DNA of 64,000 nt from Timaviella obliquedivisa GSE-PSE-MK23-08B (GCA_019358855.1 JAHHII010000005.1:310001-374000); one strand, 5' to 3'; shown: positions 1 through 9,654, counted from the first letter of the stretch. Translations and numbers: made by a program. Notes: a model not told the origin generated them from the letters alone.

Positions 1-2083
1 CGATATCCAGCGGCTTGTACTGCTCTAGCGCAATTTTTAGCGCATCTTCTAAGCCAATACGTTCGCCATCAATGATGTGCTGCTTCAGGCGTTCCTCAAT
101 CGGTAAATCTGCCAGTGTGGCAGTAGAACGGGCATCTTTAACCGACACGCCTTCAAACATTTTTGTCAGTTCAGTCAGCGGATCATAAACGCAAATATCG
201 CCTTCAAAACGACGGCGATCGTAAATTAAATCTCGACAGACTTGCTGCTGCTCTGGCGTAATTTTTGATATAGGCAGCAGCTTTGCCGCACTGACAATGG
301 AGCCATCCATGCCAGCAGCGATCGCCTCATGCAAAAACATCGAGTTCAGCACAATCCGAGTTGCCGGATTGAGACCAAAAGAAATGTTCGATACGCCTAA
401 CATGAAGTGACAGGATGGCAATAATTCCCGAATCCGGCGAATGGACTCGATAGTCGCTTTGCCGTTCTCCCGATCTTCCTCAATTCCGGTTGAAACAGGT
501 AACGCTAACGTATCAAAAAAAATCTCGTGAGGTGGAATACCATATTCCAGCACTGCATGATAAGCGCGTTCTGCAATCTTAACCTTCTGATCAGCAGTTC
601 GTGCCATTCCCTCTTCATCAATCGTGCCAATCACTACCCCTGCACCATAGGTTTTTGCCAGTTCTAGCACCTTCAAAAAGCGTTCATCGCCATCTTCATA
701 ATTAGTAGAATTAAGAATGCACTTACCTCCTGCAACCTTCAACCCCGCCTCCATCTTTTGCCACTCTGTCGAGTCCAGCATCAGCGGGATAGTAGCAGTA
801 GTAACTAGGCGCGATACCAACTCCTTCATATCGCGTTCGCCATCTCGCCCCACGAAGTCTACGTTCACGTCTAAAACGTGCGCTCCCTCTTTGATTTGGG
901 AACGGGCGATCGCCACCAAACCATCCCAATTCTCCTCGTTCAAAAGTTCCCGTACCTTTTTAGAACCGCTGGCGTTCAAGCGTTCACCCACAATCAAAAA
1001 CGAATTATCCTGCTCGTAAGGTTGCGCTGAATAAATCGATGCCGCAGCAGGCGTGTACCCCAAGTTAGGACGAGGAATATCAGAAGTGTAAACCGCTCCA
1101 TTTTTCCAATGTTGGCGATCGACCCGTACCGATCGCTCTTTTGGTGTTAAGGTCGCTGCTACCTCTGCCAACTGCCGAATATGCTCAGGACGAGTGCCGC
1201 AGCAACCGCCAATCACCTGCACTCCCATATCTTCAACAAAGTGCAACAACGCCATCCGCAGTTCCATTGGCGTTAACTTATAATGCGCATGTCCTCCAAT
1301 GTTTTCGGGTAGCCCTGCGTTAGGAATACATGACACCACAAAGGGCGCATTCTCCGTTAAATATTGAATATGGGGCTTCATTAAGTCGGGCCCTGTGGCA
1401 CAGTTCAACCCCAGAATATCAATGGGATAAGGCTCTAAAATTGCTAACACACCACTGATATCAGTGCCTACTAGCATGGTTCCCTGCTGTTCCATAGTGA
1501 CTGAAACCATGATGGGGCGGCGATCGCCCTTTTTCGCAAACACCTCCTCAATAGCATTCAGCGCCGCCTTAATTTGCAGTACATCCTGACAAGTTTCGAC
1601 TAAAAATAAGTCCACTCCGCCATCAAACAAGCCCTCTGCCTGCACCACAAACGCCGCTTTCAACTCGTCATAGCCCACGTGCCCCAACGTCGGTAGCTTC
1701 GTTCCAGGGCCAATGGAACCCGCCACAAATCGCGGCTTTTCGGGCGTAGAATACTCGGCGGTACAACGTTTTGCCAACTCTGCTGCCTTGCGGCTCAAGT
1801 CATAGGCTTGGTCAGCCAGATCGTACTCTACTAGCACCAATGGGCTGCTACCAAAGGTGTCTGTCTCGATTACATCGGCTCCTGCTGCCAAAAAGTCGCG
1901 GTGGACTTTGGCGATCGCCTCTGGTTTAGTCACCACCAAATACTCATTACAACCCTCGTATGCCGCTCCTCCAAAGTCCTCAGCGGTCAGGTTTTGGGAC
2001 TGAATGTTGGTTCCCATCGCGCCGTCAAAAACCAAGACAGGGCGATCGGGGCTGTGCAAGCGAGCGAGAAAGGGATGAGTCAT
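1..2083 (-). CDS. metH: Methionine synthase MetH, N-terminal two thirds (runs off left edge)
   Basis: Cobalamin-dependent methionine synthase, which moves a methyl group from 5-methyltetrahydrofolate to homocysteine. About 694 residues are visible on the minus strand and the frame stays open to base 1, so the 3' end is outside the window. Reading from the ATG at 2083 ([12 protein letters not shown]), the homocysteine-binding barrel covers about residues 1-320. It has the zinc cysteines expected in GLNCATG and GGCCGT. A pterin-binding domain follows at about 350-610 ([18 protein letters not shown]), then the start of the cobalamin cap domain. The remaining B12-binding and activation domains must lie to the left. 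Some cyanobacterial MetH proteins are long multidomain forms, and the visible part fits that. High confidence from motif order. Confidence 0.95.
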   Translation of the reverse strand, partial: MTHPFLARLHSPDRPVLVFDGAMGTNIQSQNLTAEDFGGAAYEGCNEYLVVTKPEAIAKVHRDFLAAGADVIETDTFGSSPLVLVEYDLADQAYDLSRKAAELAKRCTAEYSTPEKPRFVAGSIGPGTKLPTLGHVGYDELKAAFVVQAEGLFDGGVDLFLVETCQDVLQIKAALNAIEEVFAKKGDRRPIMVSVTMEQQGTMLVGTDISGVLAILEPYPIDILGLNCATGPDLMKPHIQYLTENAPFVVSCIPNAGLPENIGGHAHYKLTPMELRMALLHFVEDMGVQVIGGCCGTRPEHIRQLAEVAATLTPKERSVRVDRQHWKNGAVYTSDIPRPNLGYTPAAASIYSAQPYEQDNSFLIVGERLNASGSKKVRELLNEENWDGLVAIARSQIKEGAHVLDVNVDFVGRDGERDMKELVSRLVTTATIPLMLDSTEWQKMEAGLKVAGGKCILNSTNYEDGDERFLKVLELAKTYGAGVVIGTIDEEGMARTADQKVKIAERAYHAVLEYGIPPHEIFFDTLALPVSTGIEEDRENGKATIESIRRIRELLPSCHFMLGVSNISFGLNPATRIVLNSMFLHEAIAAGMDGSIVSAAKLLPISKITPEQQQVCRDLIYDRRRFEGDICVYDPLTELTKMFEGVSVKDARSTATLADLPIEERLKQHIIDGERIGLEDALKIALEQYKPLDI

Positions 2084-2251
2084 GGTGACGAGGGAATTGT
2101 TACGACTTATGAATTTGAGCCTAGTTTACAGATTATCAATCTTTTCCAATTCTGCGGAATTTTTGAAGAGAAGGCTTATATCCTCTTCAAACTAAATCTT
2201 CTGCTAATTATAAAGTCCTGTGATACTCTATTGACAGGTCAAATGCAGCAA

Positions 2252-2325
2252 CGGGATGTAGCGCAGCTTGGTAGCGCACCGACTTCGGGAGTCGGGGGCC
2301 GCAGGTTCAAATCCTGTCATCCCGA
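2252..2325 (+). tRNA. tRNA-Pro (anticodon CGG)
   Basis: A 74-nt cloverleaf can be drawn in full. The acceptor stem CGGGATG pairs perfectly with CATCCCG. The D arm is GCGC/GCGC, the anticodon stem is CCGAC/GTCGG with loop TTCGGGA (anticodon CGG, proline), and the T arm is GCAGG-TTCAAAT-CCTGT. The discriminator base is A and the 3' CCA is not encoded. It stands alone between metH and a Uma2 gene. Confidence 0.97.
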
Positions 2326-2361
2326 TTTTAGAAAAGTCAATCGTAGGGGAGCTTTTGGGGA

Positions 2362-2931
2362 CTATTCCTCTAGCCAACCAAACAATTGATCCACTGTAAG
2401 ACTAAAGGCTTCAGCAAAATGTGGAACGGGAAGGCGATCGCTCTTTTCCTCAAAAAGAGCGATGGTGCGATCGCTAAAGTAACCAAACACCATTTCTTCT
2501 TCTGGATCAATCAACCAGCCCATATGAGTTCCGTGAGCAAGGCAATGAAGAATGTTGCGCACAACTTTAGTTTGACTTTGATTAGGGGAAAAAATTTCGA
2601 TTGTCCAGTCGGGAGCAATCGCAAATGTATTGGACACTTTGCCATTCTCGTCGCGGGGAATGCGCTCCCAGATAAATATACTGACATCGGGCACAGTTGA
2701 TCTGCCACCAAATGTACAACGCAGTTCAGAGTAAGCACGGGCAATGCGGTTTGGTTTTAGAACTGCATTTGCGGCTGGAACAAGATCGCTTTGAACTGTG
2801 CTGTGTTTTCCCTGGGGCATAGGTTTCTGAAGAATCTGACCATTGATGAATTCGCTTGCTGGTTTGCTCTCTGGCAGTTTAAGGAACTCGTCAAGGGTGA
2901 GGGGTTTGGTAGGAGCTTGAACCATTGCCAC
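2362..2931 (-). CDS. Uma2 family (DUF820) endonuclease-like protein
   Basis: A 189-residue protein of the Uma2/DUF820 family, a PD-(D/E)XK-type nuclease fold that is strongly expanded in cyanobacteria and has no settled physiological role. The typical start is visible (PLTLDEFLKLPESKPASEF), as are the two acidic strands of the putative active site (VPDVSIF and PDWTIEIFSP) and the C-terminal LFGWLEE tail. It lies 98 bp downstream of the STAND NTPase on the same strand, so co-transcription is possible but not shown. Two other, only distantly similar Uma2 genes occur in this window (53.4 and 56.3 kb). Confidence 0.85.
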   Translation of the reverse strand: MAMVQAPTKPLTLDEFLKLPESKPASEFINGQILQKPMPQGKHSTVQSDLVPAANAVLKPNRIARAYSELRCTFGGRSTVPDVSIFIWERIPRDENGKVSNTFAIAPDWTIEIFSPNQSQTKVVRNILHCLAHGTHMGWLIDPEEEMVFGYFSDRTIALFEEKSDRLPVPHFAEAFSLTVDQLFGWLEE

Positions 2932-3029
2932 TGATGGGTTGAGTATAAGAACTATTGTATCGCTCTAGACAAGGAATTGTTTTCTGTCTATAAATCTTTT
3001 CTAACAAGTGATGGCTCTGGATTTTTATT

Positions 3030-5681
3030 CTATAAATAGCGATCGCAAACTTGTTTAACTTTCCGACCAATAGTCGTTTCAGATTTAATTAAATTTGGAT
3101 ATTCATTCAGTTGGCTACAAGCAGGTGTCAATAAACTTTCTTCTAGATCTATTACGTGGTTATAACTGCCACTGACAATTGTTTTGCCAGAAGCACTAAA
3201 GAGAACTGGAGCAGTCTGAAAAACATCTTCTTTTAATTCATTCTTAAGTTCACCTGTACTTGCATTCCATGAACGTACTGTGTTGTTATAACTTCTACTT
3301 AAAACCGTCTCACCATTGGCACTGAAGCCAACCAAGACGGGCTGAAAGTCATTCCCTTCCAGTTGTCTAATTTGCTTACCTGTTGCGGTATTCCATAAGC
3401 GAATTGTTTTGTCATCACTGCCGCTAACAATTCTGGTGCCATCGGGACTAAATGCCACTGAAACAACCGAATATTTGTGTCCTTCCAGTTGCCTAATTTG
3501 CTTACCTGTTGCGGTATCCCACAAGCGGATTGTTTTATCAACGCTGCCACTGACAATTCTGGTGCCATCGGGGCTGAATGCAACTGCTAGAACTGTTTTT
3601 TGGTGTCCCCTTAAGGGTTGCCCAATGGGTTGCTGAGTGTTGGTGTTCCACAGGCGCACTGTGTTGTCTTTACTACCACTAACAATTTTTTTGCCATCGG
3701 AACTGAACGCAATTGAAATGACTTTATCCGATAAGAGCCTTCTGCCCTGGTCTACTTGAATAGAGTGCAACAGAGTACTAGAAGCAGAGTTGGCGATCGC
3801 ATCATGGGTTAGAGGAATGAATGCCGACTGACTGAGGTCAACGGCTGCGATCGCGTTAATCTGAGCCAGAACATTATTTTCGGCATTCAAAGGTTGGTTA
3901 GAGAGTAATGTTTCTGCAAAATCTGCTAACTGTTTTACTTGCTGCACTTTTGCCTGTTGCTGTTGATAAAAAGTAAGACCCATCACACCCGGAATTAAAG
4001 TGCACAATGCCCATTTCTGAAGCCGTTGTTGCCGCTCCTTTTTCTGGTGCTGAGTTTCCTGCTGCTGGCGGATCGCTTCAGCCTTCTGAGATGCCATAAA
4101 GAATTCCATTTGCAGGTGAGTGATGATTGCCCCGACCCGCTCTTGATGCTGCCTCAGCATATCCAGTTCTGGAGGTCGCCAGAGGCAGCCTTCCGGGCGA
4201 CCATTTTGCTCCCAGTACTCGGCATCATCTTCTAAACGGCGTTGAAAGCGCAGGTCACTACGGCTTTGTTCTATCCACTGATTTAGCAATTGCCAATGGT
4301 CAAATAATGCTTCATGGGTAATTTCGGCTGTTTCAATGCCGTTATGACGGGTTGAACAAGTAATTAATCGCACCTCTGGTTCTGAAAATTGATTAATGAC
4401 CTGTTTAACCTGCTCTGGGTTGTCTTGGTGAGAAATGAGATAGTCTATTGTAACTCGACGGCGGGTATCCCTTGTGCCTTCATCCAACTGCACCAAGCCA
4501 AGGAACAAGCGGCGAGCAATGGCTTGTTCAGGTAAGCTGAGGCTGTCATACACTTCTTGGGCTTCGCCTGCCAGTGCGCCCCCAACCCCTCCAATCTGTT
4601 CTAAAGTTTGGGCTGGCGTGATGCCTTTGGCGAGTCCTTTCCAAATGCAAGTGAGGGCACACTGTAGTAGTGGTAAAGCACCTTCTCGCCCTTCGGTGTC
4701 TTCGACTAATAGGTAGATGGTAGCTTCGTCGAGGGGATGCCCTGCCAGTTCTGCGGGTTTAGCGATAATTTGCCGTAGTTCCGCTTCATTCATGGCGGGC
4801 ACCAGAAATCCTTGCCGTGAAAACAGGTGATTTAGCTCAGGATGTTTTTGAATTTCGCCTAAAAAGTCACTGCGTAACGTGATAACTATTAGAACTTGTT
4901 GGGACTCTTCTTGTGCCGCTTCTAGCAGGTTCTCAATGAAGCGATCGCGCTCTACCGATTTTTTGCAAAGGGTATAAATTTCCTCGAACTGATCGACCAA
5001 TAAAATCAGCGGTGAGACATCAGTTTCGGGCAAGACGTTGATGATTCGCCGCAGTCCGTCGTACTTCCCAGACGAGTTTGCTTGCGCCAGTTCTGCGACG
5101 AACTCACGAGTTTTGGTTACAGGAGTCAGGTCATTCGTAGCGACTCGTGCCAGTGCTATTGCTAGAGCTTCAAGAGGATACGTTCCGGGCACGAGGATTG
5201 CAACTCTAGCCCGATCGCGTCCTGGCAAGGGTTGGCGGGCGAGTTCTGGAATGAGTCCGGCTCGTGCGAGGGAGGATTTTCCTGAGCCGGAGGGCCCGAA
5301 GATGGGCAGGATGCTAGTGACAGTGGTTGCTTCATGCAGTTTGCTAAGTTTCTCCCAGAGAATGGCAATCTCTTTTTCTCGCCCAAAGAAGCGATCGCCA
5401 TCAGTTTCTTGAAATGCCAGCAGTCCTTGATAAGGATTTGCCCCGATCTTTGAGGTCGAGGGCTGGGTTTCTACTGGGCAGGGGCGATCGAGTTGAGACG
5501 GGTAGATGGTGACTTGTCCACCTGTGACATTGACGATGGTGCTGCTAACGGCTTGACCAATGATTTGATTTTGGTTGCCCTCAGATTGTTGATCAATGGG
5601 GCGATCGCTCTTGCTATCCTGCGGAATTTTCACACTCACCTCTGAAGCGTTAGGCAGCGAAGCATCAGGCTTAGTTGACAT
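3030..5681 (-). CDS. nSTAND1 NTPase with C-terminal WD40 repeats
   Basis: An 883-residue signal-transduction ATPase of the STAND class. Residues 1-80 are a low-complexity N-terminal arm holding a Gly/Asn/Gln-rich motif (GNQNQIIGQ, about residues 35-43, followed by a beta-prone stretch to 60). The nSTAND1 module begins with NPYQGLLAF and FFGREKE, has a P-loop GPSGSGKSS at about 129-137 and a Walker B strand LILLVDQFEEIY. A winged-helix/helical arm and a hydrophobic segment (CTLIPGVMGLTFY) follow. About five WD40 repeats end the protein; the last two have lost the GH and W-D signatures. It starts 3 bp after the stop of the small upstream gene, which carries a copy of the same motif at its C terminus, so the two form an operon. 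The likely role is a sensor that activates the small partner (inference). Confidence 0.9.
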   Translation of the reverse strand: MSTKPDASLPNASEVSVKIPQDSKSDRPIDQQSEGNQNQIIGQAVSSTIVNVTGGQVTIYPSQLDRPCPVETQPSTSKIGANPYQGLLAFQETDGDRFFGREKEIAILWEKLSKLHEATTVTSILPIFGPSGSGKSSLARAGLIPELARQPLPGRDRARVAILVPGTYPLEALAIALARVATNDLTPVTKTREFVAELAQANSSGKYDGLRRIINVLPETDVSPLILLVDQFEEIYTLCKKSVERDRFIENLLEAAQEESQQVLIVITLRSDFLGEIQKHPELNHLFSRQGFLVPAMNEAELRQIIAKPAELAGHPLDEATIYLLVEDTEGREGALPLLQCALTCIWKGLAKGITPAQTLEQIGGVGGALAGEAQEVYDSLSLPEQAIARRLFLGLVQLDEGTRDTRRRVTIDYLISHQDNPEQVKQVINQFSEPEVRLITCSTRHNGIETAEITHEALFDHWQLLNQWIEQSRSDLRFQRRLEDDAEYWEQNGRPEGCLWRPPELDMLRQHQERVGAIITHLQMEFFMASQKAEAIRQQQETQHQKKERQQRLQKWALCTLIPGVMGLTFYQQQQAKVQQVKQLADFAETLLSNQPLNAENNVLAQINAIAAVDLSQSAFIPLTHDAIANSASSTLLHSIQVDQGRRLLSDKVISIAFSSDGKKIVSGSKDNTVRLWNTNTQQPIGQPLRGHQKTVLAVAFSPDGTRIVSGSVDKTIRLWDTATGKQIRQLEGHKYSVVSVAFSPDGTRIVSGSDDKTIRLWNTATGKQIRQLEGNDFQPVLVGFSANGETVLSRSYNNTVRSWNASTGELKNELKEDVFQTAPVLFSASGKTIVSGSYNHVIDLEESLLTPACSQLNEYPNLIKSETTIGRKVKQVCDRYL

Positions 5682-5684
5682 AGC

Positions 5685-6146
5685 CTAAGTACCCGGAAGA
5701 TTAACATTACCTGTAATGTTGCCCAGCACCGTACCACCCGAAACTTGCCCGATTACCTGATTCTGGTTGCCCACAACATTCTGAACAATCTGGGTGCCAG
5801 AAGTACCATCGGGAGCATCGGCTTGGAGGATGTGGGCGATCGCCTCTGCCAAGTCTGGATCCGCCTCTAAAATCTTCTTCAATTGCACGCGCAATGATGC
5901 CTGTGAATCAGCATCGTCTGGGGCTTTAGCCACATCTTCAGCCGCTTCTTTTGCAGATTCCTTTACCTCCACTTTAGGGTGCAGCTTCTCCCAGATGGCT
6001 TTAGCTTTGTCCAAGGCGTTTGCAGTCAATTGAGTGCCTGCCGTTTCTCCGGCTTTAGTCGCAGCACCTGCCGCAACCTCAGCGCCTAAGTTCAGCAGAG
6101 CGGGTAGGAAAGGGGCTAGAAAAGCGGTGAGAGTAACAGGATCCAT
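5685..6146 (-). CDS. Small helical protein with C-terminal GNQNQVIGQ motif; possible STAND-linked effector
   Basis: A 153-residue protein of unknown function. Residues 5-30 are hydrophobic and Ala/Gly-rich (LTAFLAPFLPALL). Residues 40-110 are predicted amphipathic helices rich in Ala, Lys and Glu. Residues 119-150 are a beta-prone Gly/Asn/Val stretch containing GNQNQVIGQ at 126-134. The same motif occurs near the N terminus of the STAND NTPase encoded immediately downstream. A membrane-active helical domain followed by a short amyloid-type motif, next to an NLR-like protein with the matching motif, is the arrangement described for bacterial amyloid signalling sequences (BASS) with Bell-type effectors. 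The assignment to that class is inference from layout and composition. Confidence 0.7.
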   Translation of the reverse strand: MDPVTLTAFLAPFLPALLNLGAEVAAGAATKAGETAGTQLTANALDKAKAIWEKLHPKVEVKESAKEAAEDVAKAPDDADSQASLRVQLKKILEADPDLAEAIAHILQADAPDGTSGTQIVQNVVGNQNQVIGQVSGGTVLGNITGNVNLPGT

Positions 6147-6288
6147 GATTTTACCTTTGGGAAAGTACTATTTCTAAAAAAATCTGGTTAAAGGGGCTAA
6201 AAACCGGAAATTTTAGACTGAATGACATAAATAAAGTTTCGTCCAAAGCGTAACTCAGTGCGCGTTGCTATGCCAAGACCCAAAGCAG

Positions 6289-7587
6289 TTATTTTTTAGA
6301 TCCAACGCCTTCAGCCTCAACCAGGTCAGATTGAACTCGCTGATTTTGAATGGGCGAAACATAGAATTTTTCTAAACCTAGCAACAACCACATCCACCGA
6401 TACCGAATCAACAAAACCATTACCCCGATCGCCCCCAACATCACCGTTGCGCCTCGATTAAAGTCACTCAGTTGCAACGCTCCTAGGTAATGGGAACCCA
6501 CTAGAATTGTGTGCATTACACCCAGAATTAGTGCGGGGATTGATAATAGATGGAGCGATCGCCAGCCTCGTCCCAGCCATGTTTGCGCTCCATCAAAACT
6601 AGTTACGGCTAAAGGCAACATGAGCAACAAAGCAATTCCTCCCATCACAATTCCCTGTTGATGTTGAGGCAGCATAAAGAACAGTTTTTCTACTTGCCAG
6701 TTCCAGGAATGTACCACCATGTGAAACATATGGGCGATCGATAGAATGAACGCGCCTACACCCAATGATCGACGATAGCGTAACAGAAATATCCACAGGC
6801 GACTAACCGGGCGCGCAACTAATGCCAACATTAAACAAACGATCGCGGCATGACCTGTATAATCCACCATTGTGTCGGCGCTTCGCAACAGCGTTAGGAC
6901 ACCAATCATTAACGTGACCCAACCGCCCATTCGGAAGAGTTGACTACGGCGATCGCGGCTCAACATCCCAGTTGAAATACCTACCAGCAGCATCGTTGGC
7001 ACCGTTCCCAGCCCAAACGCCAACATGGTTAGTCCCCCTGCCCCAGCGCTACCTGCTCCAGCCGCTTTAATCTGCGCCGTATACAAAAAACCGCAGGGAA
7101 TTAGCCCCCAAATTGCACCCAAGAAAAAGGGTGTCCACCAGCGATCGCCAAACGATATCTTGACCATGGCGCTACTTAACCGCTCATGCAGTTTGCCTTG
7201 AAGCAACGGATGCAAAAATGGCAATCGCGGCAAAATTTCTGGACTCACCTGGGTTAAACCAAACCAAATCAGCAGGCTACCTGTTAGTAATGCCATCACC
7301 CGCCGCAACAGGCTGCCAACTCCGGCAACCTGCCCACCAGCGATCAGCACCGAACCTAATGCACCAATGCCTGCCCCAATTAAGGCATAACTCAGCAGCC
7401 GTCCTAAATTGAGTAATAGGTGGAACAGGAGCGATCTCTTCGAGATACCCGCAAGGGATCGCCCGACAGAATTCTCGCGTTGTTGCGACAGAGAAAATGC
7501 CGCTGCAATGGGGCCACACATGCCCGCACAATGCCCGAAGCTCCCTAGAAAACCCAGAACAAACAGAAGAAACAAATCAAGCATCAA
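6289..7587 (-). CDS. UreH/DsbD-like transmembrane protein fused to ferric-reductase-like domain
   Basis: A 432-residue polytopic membrane protein. The N-terminal half is a UreH-type (sulfite exporter TauE/SafE-like, DsbD_2) domain with the motif GHCAGMCGP at about residues 17-25 and six hydrophobic segments, including IPCGFLYTA. The C-terminal half has further membrane helices with histidines placed as in cytochrome b561/ferric-reductase domains (AHMFHMVVHSW; LHLLSIPALILGVMHTILVGSH). This suggests haem-linked electron transfer. UreH-type domains are linked to metal or thiol handling. Its position beside metal importers and cobalt efflux genes supports a metal-related role, but the substrate cannot be read from the sequence. 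Confidence 0.75.
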   Translation of the reverse strand: MMLDLFLLFVLGFLGSFGHCAGMCGPIAAAFSLSQQRENSVGRSLAGISKRSLLFHLLLNLGRLLSYALIGAGIGALGSVLIAGGQVAGVGSLLRRVMALLTGSLLIWFGLTQVSPEILPRLPFLHPLLQGKLHERLSSAMVKISFGDRWWTPFFLGAIWGLIPCGFLYTAQIKAAGAGSAGAGGLTMLAFGLGTVPTMLLVGISTGMLSRDRRSQLFRMGGWVTLMIGVLTLLRSADTMVDYTGHAAIVCLMLALVARPVSRLWIFLLRYRRSLGVGAFILSIAHMFHMVVHSWNWQVEKLFFMLPQHQQGIVMGGIALLLMLPLAVTSFDGAQTWLGRGWRSLHLLSIPALILGVMHTILVGSHYLGALQLSDFNRGATVMLGAIGVMVLLIRYRWMWLLLGLEKFYVSPIQNQRVQSDLVEAEGVGSKK

Positions 7588-7810
7588 GCCAACCCGTGAA
7601 GACGACCTAGTAGATCTCCTTCTATTATTACTGCAAACGAATCGCTCTAAAAACTAACGGTAATGGGCATTGCTAAATCAAGGGATGAACAGCCAAAAGC
7701 CTACCTTACCCTAGCCCTCTCCCAAAAGCAGAGAGGACAAAAGTCTGGCTCCCTCCTTCCTAAGGAGAAAAGGACAAGCAAAACTATACAGCAAATCTTT
7801 GTATTAAGTC

Positions 7811-8695
7811 CTACGATTGTTTGATTATCCCCCGCAACCGATCGACTAACTGGCGTTTAATCTCAGATTGAGTCAACACTCCCTGAGATGGACTGAACAA
7901 AAATGCTAAGAGAAATAGCCCAAACGCCACCAGCACGATCGCGGCACCTGAAGGAATGTCCAGGTAGTAGCTTAAATACATACCCAAAATACCTGATAAC
8001 GCGCCCAAGCCTGCACCCAGTATCATCATCTGGTGCAGTTCTTTGACCAACAGGAACGCCGTCATCCCTGGTGCAACCAACATCGCAATGACCAACAAAA
8101 CACCCACTGTTTGCAAATTGGCAACAACAGTCAGACTGATCGCAGTCACCACACCGAGGTAATACCATTGCACAGGCATTCCCCCAGCCTGTGCGCCAAT
8201 GGGATCAAAGGTATAAAACAAAAGTTCTTTATAAAACAGCCAAACCGCAATCAGAACCAGAATGGTGATCCCAAAGGTCAGCAGTAGGTCATTCCGAGTT
8301 ACGCCCAAAATATTGCCAAACAGAACATGGATCAAATCGATCCGGTTTGCCCCCGGCAAGATAGTCACTAACGTGGTGCCAATGGCAAGAAATGAGGCTA
8401 ACACCAGTGCCATGATAGAATCTAGCTTGAGCCGCGATTGAGATTCAATGCCAGACAAGACAATAGCACTAAGCACACCCGCTACCAGTGCGCCGATCGA
8501 GAGGGGCAGTCCTAAAAAAACCGCGACCGGCAAACCTGCCATCACTGAGTGAGAAATCATGTCTCCCATCATGCCTAGCTGTTGCACAATCATGTAGCTA
8601 CCGACCACCGCACAGAGAATGCCCAGTAATATCCCCATTGCTAGTGCATTTCGCATGAACTCAAATTGCAGGGGTTCCATCAATCCATTCAACAT
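7811..8695 (-). CDS. Metal ABC transporter permease (zinc/manganese type, first cluster)
   Basis: An integral membrane permease of the ABC-3 family (ZnuB/MntB-like), about 294 residues with 8-9 membrane helices. Family hallmarks include VVGSYMIVQQLGMMGDMISHSVMAGLP near the N terminus and LLVKELHQMMILGAGLGA near the C terminus. I place the start at the ATG at 8695 (MLNGLMEPLQFEF) because AAGGAG lies just upstream at good spacing; a start six codons earlier is possible. It is the second gene of an ATPase-permease pair divergent from its substrate-binding protein. The parallel protein at 15.9 kb is a clear paralog. Confidence 0.9.
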   Translation of the reverse strand: MLNGLMEPLQFEFMRNALAMGILLGILCAVVGSYMIVQQLGMMGDMISHSVMAGLPVAVFLGLPLSIGALVAGVLSAIVLSGIESQSRLKLDSIMALVLASFLAIGTTLVTILPGANRIDLIHVLFGNILGVTRNDLLLTFGITILVLIAVWLFYKELLFYTFDPIGAQAGGMPVQWYYLGVVTAISLTVVANLQTVGVLLVIAMLVAPGMTAFLLVKELHQMMILGAGLGALSGILGMYLSYYLDIPSGAAIVLVAFGLFLLAFLFSPSQGVLTQSEIKRQLVDRLRGIIKQS

Positions 8696-8731
8696 CAAAA
8701 CTCCTTTTGTCAATAAAACCGTTGCGCCTGG

Positions 8732-9451
8732 TTAAGCTGCCATAAAACGCATTGGGCTTTCATAAGCAGCTTGAAGGTTGTCAGTAGTCATGACTTCATG
8801 ACGAGTCCCGATCGCGATCAGGCGTTTGTTGAGCAGCATCAACCGATCGTAGTAATCTAATGTTTCGCTCAGGTCATGGCTAATCACAAGCAGTGTTTTG
8901 GCTTCAGACTTTAACTCAGCAAAAATCTCAAACATGATATCTTCTGTTTTACGGTCTACTCCTGCAAAAGGTTCATCGAAAATCAGCAGATCGGCTTGCT
9001 TCGCCAGGGCACGAGCTAGAAAAACGCGCTGCTGCTGCCCGCCAGACAATTCTCCAATGCTGCGATCGCGTAGCTCATACATGCCCACTCGCTCTAATGC
9101 CGCCTTGACCAACTCACGAGACTGACGACTAGGTTGACGAAACAATCCCGTTTGGATCGTTCGCGCCATCATTGCCACGTTCCACACCGTAATCGGGTAA
9201 TCCCAGTCAATTTGCGATCGCTGCGGCACATAAGCCACCTGAGAAAGTTGCCGAATCAGCGGCTTCCCGTGAAACAGGGTGTCTCCTTTAACAGACTGAA
9301 TCAACCCTAACATAGCTTTGATCATCGTACTCTTACCCGCACCGTTGGGTCCAAAGATGCCCACTAACTCACCCGCTCTAAAGGTGCAATCTACATTTTG
9401 AAGGGCACAAGTGCCCCGGTAGCTAACAGACAAATTTTGAACTTGCAGCAT
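8732..9451 (-). CDS. Metal ABC transporter ATP-binding protein (first cluster)
   Basis: ATPase subunit of a metal importer (ZnuC/MntA-like), about 239 residues. Walker A GPNGAGKST, Q-loop PQRSQIDWDYP, signature LSGGQQQR, Walker B LLIFDEP and switch histidine SHD are all present. The motif RSQIDWDYPITVWNV is typical of this importer class. The start is chosen at the ATG at 9451 (MLQVQNLSVSYRG), preceded by GAGAGGGG; an in-frame start at 9478 adds nine residues. It overlaps neither neighbour: the permease begins 36 bp downstream. Confidence 0.92.
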   Translation of the reverse strand: MLQVQNLSVSYRGTCALQNVDCTFRAGELVGIFGPNGAGKSTMIKAMLGLIQSVKGDTLFHGKPLIRQLSQVAYVPQRSQIDWDYPITVWNVAMMARTIQTGLFRQPSRQSRELVKAALERVGMYELRDRSIGELSGGQQQRVFLARALAKQADLLIFDEPFAGVDRKTEDIMFEIFAELKSEAKTLLVISHDLSETLDYYDRLMLLNKRLIAIGTRHEVMTTDNLQAAYESPMRFMAA

Positions 9452-9618
9452 CGCCCCTCTCGAAAAATGACTAGACAATGAAAAGAAAATGAGACAAATA
9501 TGAAAGAATCTACCGCAAGTGAGTGTCCAAATTCAACCCTCTTTAGACGGAGCAGAAGAACTGCTAGATCCTGATTCTGCCTTACTCAATCCTGTTTTAC
9601 ATTTCTGCCTTAGCTGAT

Positions 9619-9648
9619 TTAATTTGAAGCATTCATCTAATTTGGAAG
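9619..9648 (+). promoter_or_regulatory. Direct repeat upstream of the first metal-binding protein gene
   Basis: Two copies of a TTAATTTGAAG / CTAATTTGGAAG word lie 18 bp apart just before the ATG at 9655, in the 203-bp divergent region between the ATPase gene and the binding-protein gene. The second copy contains a GGAAG that can serve as ribosome binding site. A regulator site is possible. No Zur-box-like sequence is visible in this region. Confidence 0.35.
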
Positions 9649-9654
9649 TAGTGT

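Noticed and set aside
1901-2389. Long plus-strand open frame covering the tRNA
   Set aside because: It is antisense to metH and runs through the tRNA-Pro gene; no family resemblance.
7660-7800. Possible element in the 222-bp gap before the first permease gene
   Set aside because: Only C/T- and G/A-rich filler resembling common cyanobacterial intergenic sequence; no defined ends.
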